Positions 1 to 8,269 of a stretch of DNA of 64,000 bases are shown here, one piece after another; position 1 is the stretch's first letter; every line of letters starts with the position of its first letter. This DNA comes from CAIOZA01 sp964464375 (GTDB lineage: Bacteria; Bacteroidota; Ignavibacteria; Kapaibacteriales; UBA2268), in contig CAYXFU010000003.1 in assembly GCA_964464375.1 (NCBI GenBank), positions 81,010 to 145,009 on the forward strand, given 5' to 3'. The position numbers and the translations under genes were made by a program. The notes under the pieces are model-generated. The model made no database searches, was not told where the DNA came from, and worked only from the letters and a program-made list of their open reading frames with translations.

Positions 1-732
1 AAAAAAGGCATTAGACTTGGATGATCGTTTCGATCCATCCATTACGAAGATATTCTTCAATGGGAACTTTACTTTTTCGGCAAAGCTGAAAATGGAATCT
101 CTAAGCTCACCTTCTTCTAAAGGTTTAAATTTATTGAATATCGGCAGAATTATCGTAGGTGCAATATATTGAAGAATTAGCGAGAAAACTAAGATGAAGC
201 CCCATGCATAAAGGAAAGTCCATGCTCCGACATCAGCCAAAATATAAAGAATAGATGCCAAAACCGGGATACCGATAAGAGCAGATAATGCAGTTGATTT
301 GAGAATATCAAGTATGTAAGTTTTTACAGTTGTCTTGTTGAATCCATATTTCTCTTCAATCACAAATGTAGAATATATACCGAAAGGCATTGATACAATT
401 GAATTCGCAATTAACAAGCCTGTTACAAAAATAATCCCGCGAACAATTTCATTCTGTACATTCGCTCTGACAATATTGTCAAGCCAGGCAAATCCACCTA
501 GAAACCAAAACAGAAGAGTAAGAACAAGACCGAAAGTAGATTCAGCAAAACCAAAATATGTGTTTTCCTTTGTATAATTCTGTGATTTCAGATATTTCTC
601 ACTATCTATCAAACCTCGGAATTCCTCTGGGAGTTCCTTCCTTAGATTTTTCAGATTCAAAATATCTGCAAATAAATCAAGCAAATAGCTGACAATTATT
701 GCAGTTAGAATAACAATACCGATTATATTCAT
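1..732 (-). CDS. CAAX prenyl protease 1-like M48 metallopeptidase (Ste24 type), 3' end cut by window
   Basis: An open frame runs from an ATG at 732 off the left edge and gives 244 residues. It has several hydrophobic segments, as in the N-terminal membrane domain of Ste24-type M48 peptidases. Near the edge it reads DGSKRSSKSNAFF, which matches the conserved DgSkRSxHSNAY segment that precedes the HExxH zinc site. The zinc site itself lies outside the window. The enzyme would be an inner-membrane zinc protease that trims or degrades peptides at the membrane. Its ATG overlaps the stop of the upstream epimerase gene (ATGA), so the two are probably co-translated. The family call rests on the membrane topology and this motif. 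Confidence 0.8.
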   Translation of the reverse strand, partial: MNIIGIVILTAIIVSYLLDLFADILNLKNLRKELPEEFRGLIDSEKYLKSQNYTKENTYFGFAESTFGLVLTLLFWFLGGFAWLDNIVRANVQNEIVRGIIFVTGLLIANSIVSMPFGIYSTFVIEEKYGFNKTTVKTYILDILKSTALSALIGIPVLASILYILADVGAWTFLYAWGFILVFSLILQYIAPTIILPIFNKFKPLEEGELRDSIFSFAEKVKFPLKNIFVMDGSKRSSKSNAFF

Positions 733-1643
733 TTAAGTATATCCTTTAAAGCTTCATTAAATTTGCTGAATTTGAACTTATTTCCATGATTTTGTATTAA
801 TGCAGAACTCACTCTCTGGCTGAACGTTACCATCTGTGCGGATTCTCCTAATATTAACTTCAAAAGCAAATCCGGTACTTTGAAGAAAGATGGTCTGTTC
901 AGTGTTTTTCCCAATATTGTTGAAAAATCTTTCATTGTTACTGGATTGGGAGCTGTAAGATTAACTGCGCCTTTGATTGAATCATTCTCAATGATAAACC
1001 TGAAGATTTCAGCCAGATCATCTATATGAATCCAGGACATCCACTGCTTGCCACTTCCGAGCGGACCACCTGCGAAAAACTTATATGGAAGAATCATTTT
1101 CTGAAGTGCACCACCATCATTGGCAAGGACTATTCCGATTCTTGCTTTAACAACCCGAGTGTACATCTGAGCATTATTTGCAGATTTTTCCCAATCATCT
1201 ACAACGTCGGCAAGAAAACCATCGCCTTTTCCTGAACTTTCTTCTAGTAAAGTATCACCATTATTACCATAATAACCGATTGCAGAAGCATTGATCAGTG
1301 CCGGTGGATTAGTTAATCCGCTTATAACCTTCACAATTGCGTCAGTAGTTTTTATACGGCTACTGAGAATAATATCTTTATATTTCAGACTCCAGCGTTT
1401 ATCTCCAACGGATGCACCGGCAAGATTGATTACAGAATTTGTGCCCTCCAAAGATTTAGCAAGCTCATTACTCCCTTTTGAAGAATTCCATTCAAGATGT
1501 GTATCAGCAAAGGGTAGAACCCTATGTGATTTCTCAGCATCTCGGCTGATTATCTTAAGATTATATCCATTTTGGCTGAGATTTACGGCTATAGCTTTTC
1601 CGAGTAATCCGGTTGCCCCTGTTATCGCGACTGTCTTATTCAA
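729..1643 (-). CDS. TIGR01777 family NAD(P)-binding epimerase-like protein
   Basis: This is an SDR-type Rossmann protein with the nucleotide motif GATGLLG right at its N terminus, a SAIGYYG segment holding the active-site Tyr region, and the WMSWIHIDDL stretch typical of the TIGR01777 (YfcH/SDR39U1) family. The substrate of this family is unknown. I chose a TTG start at 1643, giving 304 residues. The longer frame up to 1745 begins inside the terminator hairpin of the upstream rplI gene and would add about 34 residues that homologues lack. The gene ends in a 4-base overlap with the M48 protease gene. Confidence 0.82.
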   Translation of the reverse strand: MNKTVAITGATGLLGKAIAVNLSQNGYNLKIISRDAEKSHRVLPFADTHLEWNSSKGSNELAKSLEGTNSVINLAGASVGDKRWSLKYKDIILSSRIKTTDAIVKVISGLTNPPALINASAIGYYGNNGDTLLEESSGKGDGFLADVVDDWEKSANNAQMYTRVVKARIGIVLANDGGALQKMILPYKFFAGGPLGSGKQWMSWIHIDDLAEIFRFIIENDSIKGAVNLTAPNPVTMKDFSTILGKTLNRPSFFKVPDLLLKLILGESAQMVTFSQRVSSALIQNHGNKFKFSKFNEALKDILK

Positions 1644-1701
1644 TTCACTCTGAAGAAAAATAGATATACTTAAAATCTGCGGAAATATTGTAGAAAATAA
1701 A

Positions 1702-1733
1702 AAAGCCCTGTCAGAATAATACTGCAGGGCTTT
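1702..1733 (-). terminator. Rho-independent terminator after rplI
   Basis: On the minus strand AAAGCCCTG pairs with CAGGGCTTT around a 14-base loop and is followed by a T-rich stretch. It lies 20 bases past the rplI stop. It closes the rpsF-rplI transcript and also argues against the longest start of the next gene. Confidence 0.85.
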
Positions 1734-1752
1734 AAAAAAAATCAAGAAATGA

Positions 1753-2199
1753 TTACTCTTCGCTGATAACCCATACTTTGAGAGTAGCAGTTACTTCAGA
1801 GTAAAGCTTAACCTTAACGTCGAATACACCAAGTGATTTGATTGCATCATCCAACATAATGTTTCTACGGTCGATTTCGATTCCGTGAACGGCAAGTTCT
1901 GTTGCAACCATTGCTGGTGTAACGCTACCGTAAAGCTTACCTTCTTCTCCAACCTTCATAGGAATAGAAATCTGGAGTTCAGAAAGCTTAGCAGCAAGTG
2001 TTTCAGCAACACCTTTTTCAGTAGCCTGAATTTTAGCGAATCGTTTCTTTTCTATTTCAAGTGCCTTTAAGGCACCATCGTTTGCAAAATAAGCAAGATT
2101 TCTGGGGATAAGATAGTTGCGAGCATAGCCATTCTTAACTGTGACTATTTCGCCCATCAACCCTAAACTTTGCACTTCTTTTCTTAATATGACTTTCAT
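1753..2199 (-). CDS. rplI: 50S ribosomal protein L9
   Basis: The 148-residue protein has the usual L9 length. It starts with MKVILRKEVQSLGLMGEIVTV and has the conserved NGYARNYLIPRNLA segment of the N-terminal domain, a charged connecting helix, and a C-terminal domain with GKLYGSVT. L9 binds 23S rRNA at the base of the L1 stalk. The gene follows rpsF after 28 bases. In most bacteria rpsR, and often ssb, lies between rpsF and rplI; neither is present here. Confidence 0.97.
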   Translation of the reverse strand: MKVILRKEVQSLGLMGEIVTVKNGYARNYLIPRNLAYFANDGALKALEIEKKRFAKIQATEKGVAETLAAKLSELQISIPMKVGEEGKLYGSVTPAMVATELAVHGIEIDRRNIMLDDAIKSLGVFDVKVKLYSEVTATLKVWVISEE

Positions 2200-2227
2200 T
2201 GTCTTACCTCATTCCAATTTAAAATTA

Positions 2228-2710
2228 TTATTCAGCGTTTTCAGTTTCGACTGCTACTTCTGGTTCTTCAACAACTTCCTGTACAATCCTGGGTGCTTGA
2301 GGATATTGCTGGCTGTGCTGGGTTCTGCCTCTGTGTGAATTCTTTGGACCCATTTCAGTTGGGGCATTAGTAGTTCCAGCCTGCAAAGCTCTTTTAGCTC
2401 TGAAATCGCGTAAATTCTGAGGAAGAAGCAAGGTAAGATGACGCAGAATTGTGTCCTCCAATACCAAAAAGCGCTCGAAAATTGGGATAGCAGATGGGGA
2501 AACATTAAATACAACATGGACATAAAATCCATTGAATTTTTTGTTAATAGGATATGCCAAACGTCGGCGCCCCCATTTGTTCACCTCTATTATCTCGGCC
2601 CCATGGTTTTCAATGTAATTAGTTACTTTTGAAACCACGGATTCAATGTCGGATTCTTCCAAAGCCGCATTGACGATAAAAGTTGTCTCATAGACACGGC
2701 GCAAACTCAT
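2228..2710 (-). CDS. rpsF: 30S ribosomal protein S6
   Basis: The first about 100 residues carry the S6 fold, with RRVYETTFIV at the start and WGRRRLAYPINKK in the middle. The protein is 160 residues, longer than the roughly 95-130 usual for S6. The extra C-terminal tail is rich in Arg, Gln, Ala and Glu and looks disordered. S6 normally binds 16S rRNA together with S18. The S18 gene is not next to it in this window. Confidence 0.96.
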   Translation of the reverse strand: MSLRRVYETTFIVNAALEESDIESVVSKVTNYIENHGAEIIEVNKWGRRRLAYPINKKFNGFYVHVVFNVSPSAIPIFERFLVLEDTILRHLTLLLPQNLRDFRAKRALQAGTTNAPTEMGPKNSHRGRTQHSQQYPQAPRIVQEVVEEPEVAVETENAE

Positions 2711-3066
2711 ATAATCTCCTGTTCGAGTAAAGCTATGTAAAGCTATTTTTTAAAAATTAATTTTAGAGAACTACAAAAATAGATAAATTATCATTATCCA
2801 CAAAAATTATTTTTTAGTATCTTTTCTCTTAAATCTTTCTTAAATAGCAGGATAACAGCTTATAAGGAACTTTTGGGCAGTTTTTGAATATAATTTTTGA
2901 TTTAATTATATTTGTGTTATCATTTTATTTTTGTAATTTTGAAATCCTTTTGTGCGTCTATATGATTGCCTTAAGGCTCATACTGTAAAACTTACAGTGC
3001 GTAATTTAATATTTCCCGTTCTGATCGTTTTCAGAGCTTAGCAAAAATTTTTAGAAAAGGTGCATT
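2711..3066. other. Divergent promoter region between rpsF and the S1-domain gene
   Basis: This is AT-rich DNA with no gene. It must hold the promoters for rpsF (leftward) and the S1 gene (rightward). The only structure I see is a small hairpin at 2982-2998 (ACTGTAA, loop AAC, TTACAGT) in the leader of the S1 gene. Its role, if any, is unknown. Confidence 0.5.
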
Positions 3067-4668
3067 ATGGAATCCGAAACCCCGAACAACCAGACACAAA
3101 TGGAACTTTCTGAAGTTGATTCAACTTCTGAAACTCCCGAATCAGTAAGCAATGACGTTGCCACTGAAACTCCAGCAGAGATAGCTCCCACACCGGAAGT
3201 TGTTGAAATTCCTCCAGTGGTTGAAGTAGCTCCCACACCCGAAGTTGTTGAAGTTCCTCCAGTAATTGAAGTAGCTCCCACACCCGAAGTTGTTGAAGTT
3301 CCTCCAGTGATTGAGGTAGCTCCCACTCCTGAAGTTGTTGAAGTTCCTCCGGTAATTGAGGTAGCTCCCACTCCGGTAGTTATTGATGTTCCTCCGGTAG
3401 CAGAAGTAGCTAATGAAGTGAAAGTAGACTCAAATGAAGCTCATACTGAAGAACATGATGAAAAGAAAAATCAAAAACAAGAAAAATTTAATGAAATATA
3501 TGCTGAACTAGCTACTAAAAAAGAAAATAAAGAGCTTATTGAAGTTGAAGTTAAAGCCAGAATTAAGGGTGGTATGAGAGTTAGTTACCAGGAAGTGCCT
3601 CTTTTCCTTCCCGCATCTCATTTCTCTCTCAAACGTACTCCTACAGAGCAGGAGCTGAACGAAGTAATCGGCAAGACATTATTAGTAACAATTCATGAAA
3701 TTCAGGAATACGATGAAGGAAGAAAAGCCGTTATCGTTAGCCGTAAACAGCAATTAATGCATGATTTCTGGGAAACTATCAACGTTGGAGATATCGTCGA
3801 AGGAAAAGTTAGTTCAATCGCATCATTTGGTGTGTTCCTCGATCTTGGCGGTGTTGAAGGATTGATTCATATTTCAAGACTATCGCAAGTCCGCATTGAC
3901 GATCCCAACAAGCTTGTTAAAAAAGGCGAGACAATGAAAGCAGTCGTTGTCGAAATAGACAAAGAAAAAAGCCGCATTGCTCTCAGCCGAAAAGAGCTCG
4001 AAGAATCCCCATGGGTCAAGGTTGAAGAACAATTCCCTGTTGGAACTACTCAGAAAGGTATCGTTCGCCGTCTGACGGACTTCGGAGCTTATATTGAAAT
4101 GATGCCGGGAGTTGACGGACTTCTCCGCACACCAGAAATTTCATGGACAAAAAGAATCAAGAAACCAGGTGATGTGCTTAAAGTCGGCGAAGAAATCGAC
4201 GTATTTATTCTTGCTTTATCCGTAGAAAAACAAACTATATCATTAAGTATAAAGAACACTCTTCCAAATCCATGGACACAATTGGTTGACAAATATCCTG
4301 TGGGTGCAGAATTTGACGGAGTTGTTTTCCAGGTTATGCCCCAGGGTATCATTGTTACTCTCGACAATACTGTCGATGGGTTCATGCCCCGCAGCAAAAT
4401 GAAAAAACTTCTTCAGGGAACAAAAATTCCCTATCAGACAGGCGATCCTATCAAAATCATCATCGCTGATCTAATCCCCGGAGAAGAATCACTTATTCTT
4501 TCTCCAAAATTTGAAGATGAAGGTGCTTACGCTTCCGATAATAAACCACATCATCAGAAGTCAAGAGAAAGAGAAGATTCAAAAGTAAAGGTTCCACCTG
4601 CAGCCGGTATCTCATTGAGTGATATGCTCACCGAGATTCAGAAAAAAGGTCTCCTTTCGATGGATTAA
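3067..4668 (+). CDS. S1 RNA-binding domain protein (ribosomal protein S1-like)
   Basis: The 533-residue protein has four S1 domains, at about residues 156-226 (degenerate), 238-308, 322-398 and 409-482. The second is the clearest, with FGVFLDLGGVEGLIHIS. It probably serves as the cell's S1-type protein, helping mRNA bind the 30S subunit, although canonical S1 has six domains. Before the domains, residues of about 39-115 form five copies of a 15-residue Pro/Val/Glu repeat (VAPTPEVVEVPPVIE type), followed by a charged linker. The tail is basic and low in complexity. The gene stands alone and ends at a strong terminator. Assignment as rpsA is likely but not certain. Confidence 0.85.
   Translation: MESETPNNQTQMELSEVDSTSETPESVSNDVATETPAEIAPTPEVVEIPPVVEVAPTPEVVEVPPVIEVAPTPEVVEVPPVIEVAPTPEVVEVPPVIEVAPTPVVIDVPPVAEVANEVKVDSNEAHTEEHDEKKNQKQEKFNEIYAELATKKENKELIEVEVKARIKGGMRVSYQEVPLFLPASHFSLKRTPTEQELNEVIGKTLLVTIHEIQEYDEGRKAVIVSRKQQLMHDFWETINVGDIVEGKVSSIASFGVFLDLGGVEGLIHISRLSQVRIDDPNKLVKKGETMKAVVVEIDKEKSRIALSRKELEESPWVKVEEQFPVGTTQKGIVRRLTDFGAYIEMMPGVDGLLRTPEISWTKRIKKPGDVLKVGEEIDVFILALSVEKQTISLSIKNTLPNPWTQLVDKYPVGAEFDGVVFQVMPQGIIVTLDNTVDGFMPRSKMKKLLQGTKIPYQTGDPIKIIIADLIPGEESLILSPKFEDEGAYASDNKPHHQKSREREDSKVKVPPAAGISLSDMLTEIQKKGLLSMD
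3181..3410 (+). repeat. In-frame 45-base tandem repeats in the S1 gene
   Basis: About five copies of a 45-base unit encode VAPTPEVVEVPPVIE-like peptides. The copies differ mainly at third codon positions (gtg/gta, ccc/cct, gaa/gag), which suggests the peptide is under selection. Confidence 0.85.
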
Positions 4669-4691
4669 TACATTTGGACATTTCAATTTTC

Positions 4692-4722
4692 AAAGAGGGT
4701 TGCCAATAAAGCAACCCTCTTT
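4692..4722 (+). terminator. Rho-independent terminator after the S1 gene
   Basis: AAAGAGGGTTGC pairs perfectly with GCAACCCTCTTT around a 7-base loop and is followed by further T residues. It lies 24 bases after the stop codon. Confidence 0.92.
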
Positions 4723-4772
4723 TTGCAATGTGTCATACCTTAGCATACTTGTATCTGCTGTATTCTGTCATT

Positions 4773-4800
4773 GTACGGGCACAGCGTGCCGTGTCCGAAC
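4773..4800. repeat. 28-base palindrome at turn 1 of the T9SS remnant
   Basis: The sequence is an imperfect palindrome centred on GGGCACAGCG/TGCCGTGTCC. It occupies the same place and length as the GTAGGGGCGAACGG-type palindrome in the gene at 46361-48355. Its core matches the palindrome at 57241-57260 at 16 of 20 positions. Confidence 0.65.
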
Positions 4801-4847
4801 AAAGCGACATAAAAATCTTTAATATTTATGGGCAAAACGTGTTGTCT

Positions 4848-4875
4848 GTAGGGGATCAAAATCTTGAACCCCTAC
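4848..4875. repeat. 28-base palindrome at turn 2 of the T9SS remnant
   Basis: GTAGGGGATCAA pairs with TTGAACCCCTAC (one mismatch) around AATC. It is read in frame between the NVLSV and RIDVSG strands. Confidence 0.75.
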
Positions 4876-4970
4876 GAATCGATGTCTCCGGTTTGGCTCT
4901 GGGGATGTATTTTGTTCGGATTGGAGACACAGTACAAAAGTTTATAAAGTTATAACTTAGCTTTGGAACT

Positions 4971-5003
4971 CCCTCTCCAAGCATGGAGAGGGTCGGGATG
5001 AGG
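4971..5003. repeat. CCCTCTCC/GGAGAGGG palindromic repeat, copy 1
   Basis: CCCTCTCCA and TGGAGAGGG flank a 4-base loop and are followed by TCGGGATGAGG. The same pattern recurs at 5355-5387 and, in the other orientation, at 42486-42519. Confidence 0.8.
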
Positions 5004-5091
5004 TTGGCACACGATTCCCAATGATCAAATATTAACAAAATAAATTAAATATATTTTCTTTAAAAACCGTTTCTTTGATATATCATCCTGT

Positions 5092-5330
5092 TTTTCGCAA
5101 ATTGTATTTGGTGACTTGGGAAAGCACAAATATTCAATCCCTAACGGGATTGGGTTTTATTTTTGTTTCTTTGATTTCTACAAATATTCAATCACTACGT
5201 GATAGAATAAAGGAACTCCATCGGAGTTCAATATTTGTAGATCAATAATATTCTTTTGCATTTCCTTATCCCGTTAGGGATTAAATACTAAAATTGAAAA
5301 AACACGATGCAAATTGATGCAAAAGTGCCA
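5092..5330 (+). repeat. 239-base interspersed repeat, copy A
   Basis: This intergenic segment is identical to the reverse complement of 42166-42403 apart from one missing base (AAATTGATGC here, AAATGATGC there). It holds four small palindromes: AATCCC-TAAC-GGGATT, ATCAC-TAC-GTGAT, GAACTCC-ATC-GGAGTTC and ATCCCGTTAGGGAT. They are separated by CAAATATT/AATATTTG spacers. It has no credible open frame. I read it as a non-coding mobile or structured element of unknown type. Confidence 0.93.
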
Positions 5331-5354
5331 AAAAAGATGCAATTTGTATTAATT

Positions 5355-5387
5355 CCCTCTCCAATTGTTGGAGAGGGCAGGGTGAGG
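5355..5387. repeat. CCCTCTCC/GGAGAGGG palindromic repeat, copy 2
   Basis: CCCTCTCCAA and TTGGAGAGGG pair around TTG-type loop bases and are followed by CAGGGTGAGG. It sits 24 bases beyond the 239-base repeat. Confidence 0.8.
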
Positions 5388-5455
5388 AAAATTCTGTATT
5401 TATAGTTAATTGATCTTTGAACGTTGTTCATCGAAACTAAAGTCAGCATCTTATT

Positions 5456-6049
5456 CTACCAATTAAGAAAATCATAGTTTAGCTTTAATTTCAGTCCACC
5501 TGATCGCACCTGCATAAGCGAGAAAGTATAAATGTCTGCTTCAAATCCGATACCGAAACTATCTGAAAAGTAATAGTTATAACCAATTCCAAGGTAATAT
5601 GTGTAATACCAGTTATTAACGTTAATTCTACTGTTCATAGCTTCGATAGATGATGTAACATAAGTTGTACCAAGTCCGCCATAAATTCCGATACCATAAA
5701 GATTCATATTGAATATCAACAAAGCAGGATAGCCCTTCAACGAAGCACGGATGGCAGCACTCCCGAATTCTGAATGAGGCTCATTTTTCTGAATATCCAT
5801 TATATTTATTCTTGCTGTTTGCAATCCGATATTCACCCTGTGGTCAGGCTTCCAGAGAATTCTCAGCGATGGGGAAAAATTCTGCAGTTGAATCTCAGAA
5901 ATAAGTGTATTAACGTCAGTATTATAACCCAATCCTAGTTCAGCAGTAAAGCTAAATGTAGAATCACCTACAGATCTCGATTTCGAGAAAAGACCGGTTG
6001 ATAAAGCAAGGAATACCAAAATCATCATTATGTTTTTACTCTTTCGCAT
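5456..6049 (-). CDS. Hypothetical exported beta-barrel-like protein
   Basis: I do not recognise a family. The 197-residue protein starts with a Lys/Arg stretch and a hydrophobic signal peptide ending near FSKSRS. The rest alternates short polar and aromatic strands (for example YYTYYLGIGYNYYF) and ends with an aromatic residue (FLNW), as outer-membrane beta-barrels do. Its start overlaps the end of the GDPD lipoprotein gene by 14 bases. With the gene at 7265-7939, which also looks like a barrel, it forms a three-gene envelope operon. Confidence 0.75.
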   Translation of the reverse strand: MRKSKNIMMILVFLALSTGLFSKSRSVGDSTFSFTAELGLGYNTDVNTLISEIQLQNFSPSLRILWKPDHRVNIGLQTARINIMDIQKNEPHSEFGSAAIRASLKGYPALLIFNMNLYGIGIYGGLGTTYVTSSIEAMNSRINVNNWYYTYYLGIGYNYYFSDSFGIGFEADIYTFSLMQVRSGGLKLKLNYDFLNW

Positions 6050-7268
6050 AAAACTCGTAAGCCACTTGTGTAGGATAATTTGTTAATATACCATCGAATT
6101 TGCCATCCTTTATGAATGTGTGAATAAAATCAGGGACATCGAGTGTCCAGACGAATGCCTTTTTCCCTTGGTCATGCACAGACTTAACCCGATCTGACTG
6201 CAATCCAAGTGACCATCTTGGAGCCCAGACTTCTGCAGAAGCTTTGATGAATAATGAGCTGTCAAGTTCGCATAAAGCCGGATAGTTCTGATGATTCTCT
6301 ATTTTCAAATAGGCATTTAATATATTTTCATCAGGAATTCCGATTAATACCTTAATGTTTCTTTTCTTAGATCTTGCATCGTCAAGGAATTTTTTCTGTA
6401 TGGGTGCAATTTTGCTTACAACTGAAGGATCTTTACTATCAAGCCATACCAGTTTTATTGCAGTGTTGCTCATTGCAGCTTTCAAAGCTTCTTCCAATGT
6501 AGGTATTCGTTCGCCGTTCTTCAGAGTGACGAATGCCCTCAGCTGAGCATAAGTATAGTCCGATACCTTCCCAATGAAGTAATCTTCGTTGATCAGCCTT
6601 TTATTCATGTACTCATCGTGAAAGATTACCGGTACGCTATCCTTAGTTAACTGCACATCAATTTCTATTGCATTCACACCCAAACGTTCGGAGTACTTTA
6701 TCATCTCTGCAGAATTTTCTGATGCAGGAAGTCTGTCAATGTTCCTGCCACCACCACGATGACTGATAATGTAGAAATTTGTATCCTGATTAATTGGTCT
6801 TTGGTATTCGAAGGATACCTTCTTGTCAATACCATCCAAATTATATGTACCGGTAAGAATCAAAACAGCAGGTTTTTTCCCTGAAAGTAAATCGGATGCT
6901 CCAGCTGCCGGATCAATGGACAATGACATTGAGCCAGTATTGCTGTTCTGGGCAAATCTCCAATAGCCTTCAAAATAGATTATTCCCTTTTTCTCGCCGG
7001 CATAGAGAATTGCATAAGAGATACTTTTACCAAAAAATACTGAGAATTGATCTCCGGTCTTCTTAATCACAGCAAGCGGACCGAACTCATCAGCACCGGG
7101 TTTGATCCTATAAACTCCTTCAAGAAGAAAATCGGTTTCTCCTGGTAGAGACTTTGTACCCTGCAGAACCTTTTTCTCATCAATCGGTATTGTTGGCGGA
7201 GCCAGATCCGGATTACATGAGATAATAAATAATCCAAGCAGAAATAATATTGATAATTTTAATTTCAT
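6036..7268 (-). CDS. Glycerophosphodiester phosphodiesterase family lipoprotein
   Basis: A lipoprotein signal peptide (FLLGLFIISC) leads a 410-residue protein. Residues of about 25-170 form a region I do not recognise. The C-terminal half is a GDPD TIM barrel: SHRGGGRN, then ASENSAEM, EIDVQLTKDSVPVIFHD and PTLEEAL carry the expected catalytic His residues and metal-binding Glu/Asp residues. Such enzymes split glycerophosphodiesters into glycerol 3-phosphate and an alcohol. It would act in the periplasm or on the outer membrane. Its start shares an ATGA overlap with the upstream gene. Confidence 0.88.
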   Translation of the reverse strand: MKLKLSILFLLGLFIISCNPDLAPPTIPIDEKKVLQGTKSLPGETDFLLEGVYRIKPGADEFGPLAVIKKTGDQFSVFFGKSISYAILYAGEKKGIIYFEGYWRFAQNSNTGSMSLSIDPAAGASDLLSGKKPAVLILTGTYNLDGIDKKVSFEYQRPINQDTNFYIISHRGGGRNIDRLPASENSAEMIKYSERLGVNAIEIDVQLTKDSVPVIFHDEYMNKRLINEDYFIGKVSDYTYAQLRAFVTLKNGERIPTLEEALKAAMSNTAIKLVWLDSKDPSVVSKIAPIQKKFLDDARSKKRNIKVLIGIPDENILNAYLKIENHQNYPALCELDSSLFIKASAEVWAPRWSLGLQSDRVKSVHDQGKKAFVWTLDVPDFIHTFIKDGKFDGILTNYPTQVAYEFYAKE

Positions 7269-7939
7269 AAAACAAACCCCAGTGAAAACTCTGGATAAAC
7301 CAAGAATTCATCTATTGTTGTGAAGCTAAGCCAGGACTGATAGTAGAACTTCGAGAAATTGAGCTTCATACCCAAGTTAACCCAATGATTTTTCCATAAT
7401 GGCTGTTCAAGAGAAAACTTCAATCCAAATCCCGAAAGTGGCTTGAACCATTCACCTAGTCTATTCCCTTCGGAACTATTGTAAATATAATAGCTTTCTA
7501 CATCAATGGTTGCCGAGAGAACAAAATCCCCAAAATCGTATCCGGTGGAGATGTAAGGACTGAGAATCATACCTGTTGCTTTGACATTAGTGAAGCTAAG
7601 CTGAGGATGACCGAACCAGCCTGCGAATTTCACACCACCAGCTAAAGACATATTTTTATTCAGAAATGAATGTTGGAATGCCAGGCTAAAGTAGTTAGTG
7701 AAGTAATTTGTATTCAGCTCGAATATTGTTGAGATTTGCCCGGGTAAGCCCATTCTGAAGGCGAAATTAAGTATAGGAGCACTGTTGATTTCTTCTTCCA
7801 CTACTTCTGTAGGCAGTTTCGATAAGCTTGCACCAACTATGAATTTTGTGTTCCAGTTTTGATATTCATGAGGGAAGTAGAAATACTCTTCCAAAGGCTT
7901 GTCCTCAGCGAAGATAAGCGAAGAAACCATGAAGAACAT
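7265..7939 (-). CDS. Hypothetical exported beta-barrel-like protein
   Basis: The 224-residue protein has a short signal peptide (MVSSLIFAED) and many alternating strands with aromatic residues, ending in SLGFVL. It resembles a small outer-membrane barrel, but I do not recognise a family. It is the first gene of the operon with the GDPD lipoprotein and the 5456-6049 protein. A second in-frame ATG three codons downstream is an equally good start. Confidence 0.7.
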   Translation of the reverse strand: MFFMVSSLIFAEDKPLEEYFYFPHEYQNWNTKFIVGASLSKLPTEVVEEEINSAPILNFAFRMGLPGQISTIFELNTNYFTNYFSLAFQHSFLNKNMSLAGGVKFAGWFGHPQLSFTNVKATGMILSPYISTGYDFGDFVLSATIDVESYYIYNSSEGNRLGEWFKPLSGFGLKFSLEQPLWKNHWVNLGMKLNFSKFYYQSWLSFTTIDEFLVYPEFSLGFVL

Positions 7940-8269
7940 TATTAATACTTTAAATTTAATGGTGCTTTATTAAAATTCTGAACAATAAGCAGAGTTAGAC
8001 GATGAACAGTGGTTTTGATTTAAATGTCCTGTTTTGGAACTGTTTTTCCAAAATTAAAAACCATGATTTGAATTTAAAATTATCATTCAGTTACTCAGAA
8101 AATTCATGATAATCACAGTTCATACAAATAGACTTGATTCTTGACTATGTTCAGAATAAGAGCCAAAGATGTCCTAAACCTGAGAGGTGTAGGACATCTT
8201 ATTAAGATTCATGCTTGCTTGGAATTGTAAATTGATTTTGGAAACCATTTAACGAGTCCCAACGATTTT
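7940..8269. other. Intergenic region with one hairpin
   Basis: No gene is seen. AAGATGTCCTA (8166-8176) pairs with TAGGACATCTT (8190-8200). It follows lpdA on the minus strand and may end that transcript, but only three T residues follow, so the terminator call is weak. The rest is AT-rich leader for the 7265-7939 operon. Confidence 0.5.

Larger units (their letters stand above)
4728..4955 (+). pseudogene. Orphan T9SS C-terminal sorting-domain remnant
   Basis: The frame encodes only the tail of a T9SS cargo protein: SDIKIFNIYGQNVLSV, then RIDVSGLALGMYFVRIGD and the C-terminal KFIKL. No passenger domain precedes it; the S1 terminator is just upstream. It is therefore a leftover from a lost gene or a copied cassette, not a likely functional gene. 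Both turns of the domain are encoded by short palindromes (4773-4800 and 4848-4875), as in the intact T9SS genes at 46-48 kb and 62-64 kb. Confidence 0.7.

Noticed and set aside
1644..1745. N-terminal extension of the TIGR01777 epimerase
   Set aside because: The extension would be encoded by the rplI terminator hairpin, and related proteins begin at the GATG motif.
3181..3410. Possible CRISPR or satellite array
   Set aside because: The 45-base repeats are in frame inside the S1-domain gene and vary at third codon positions.
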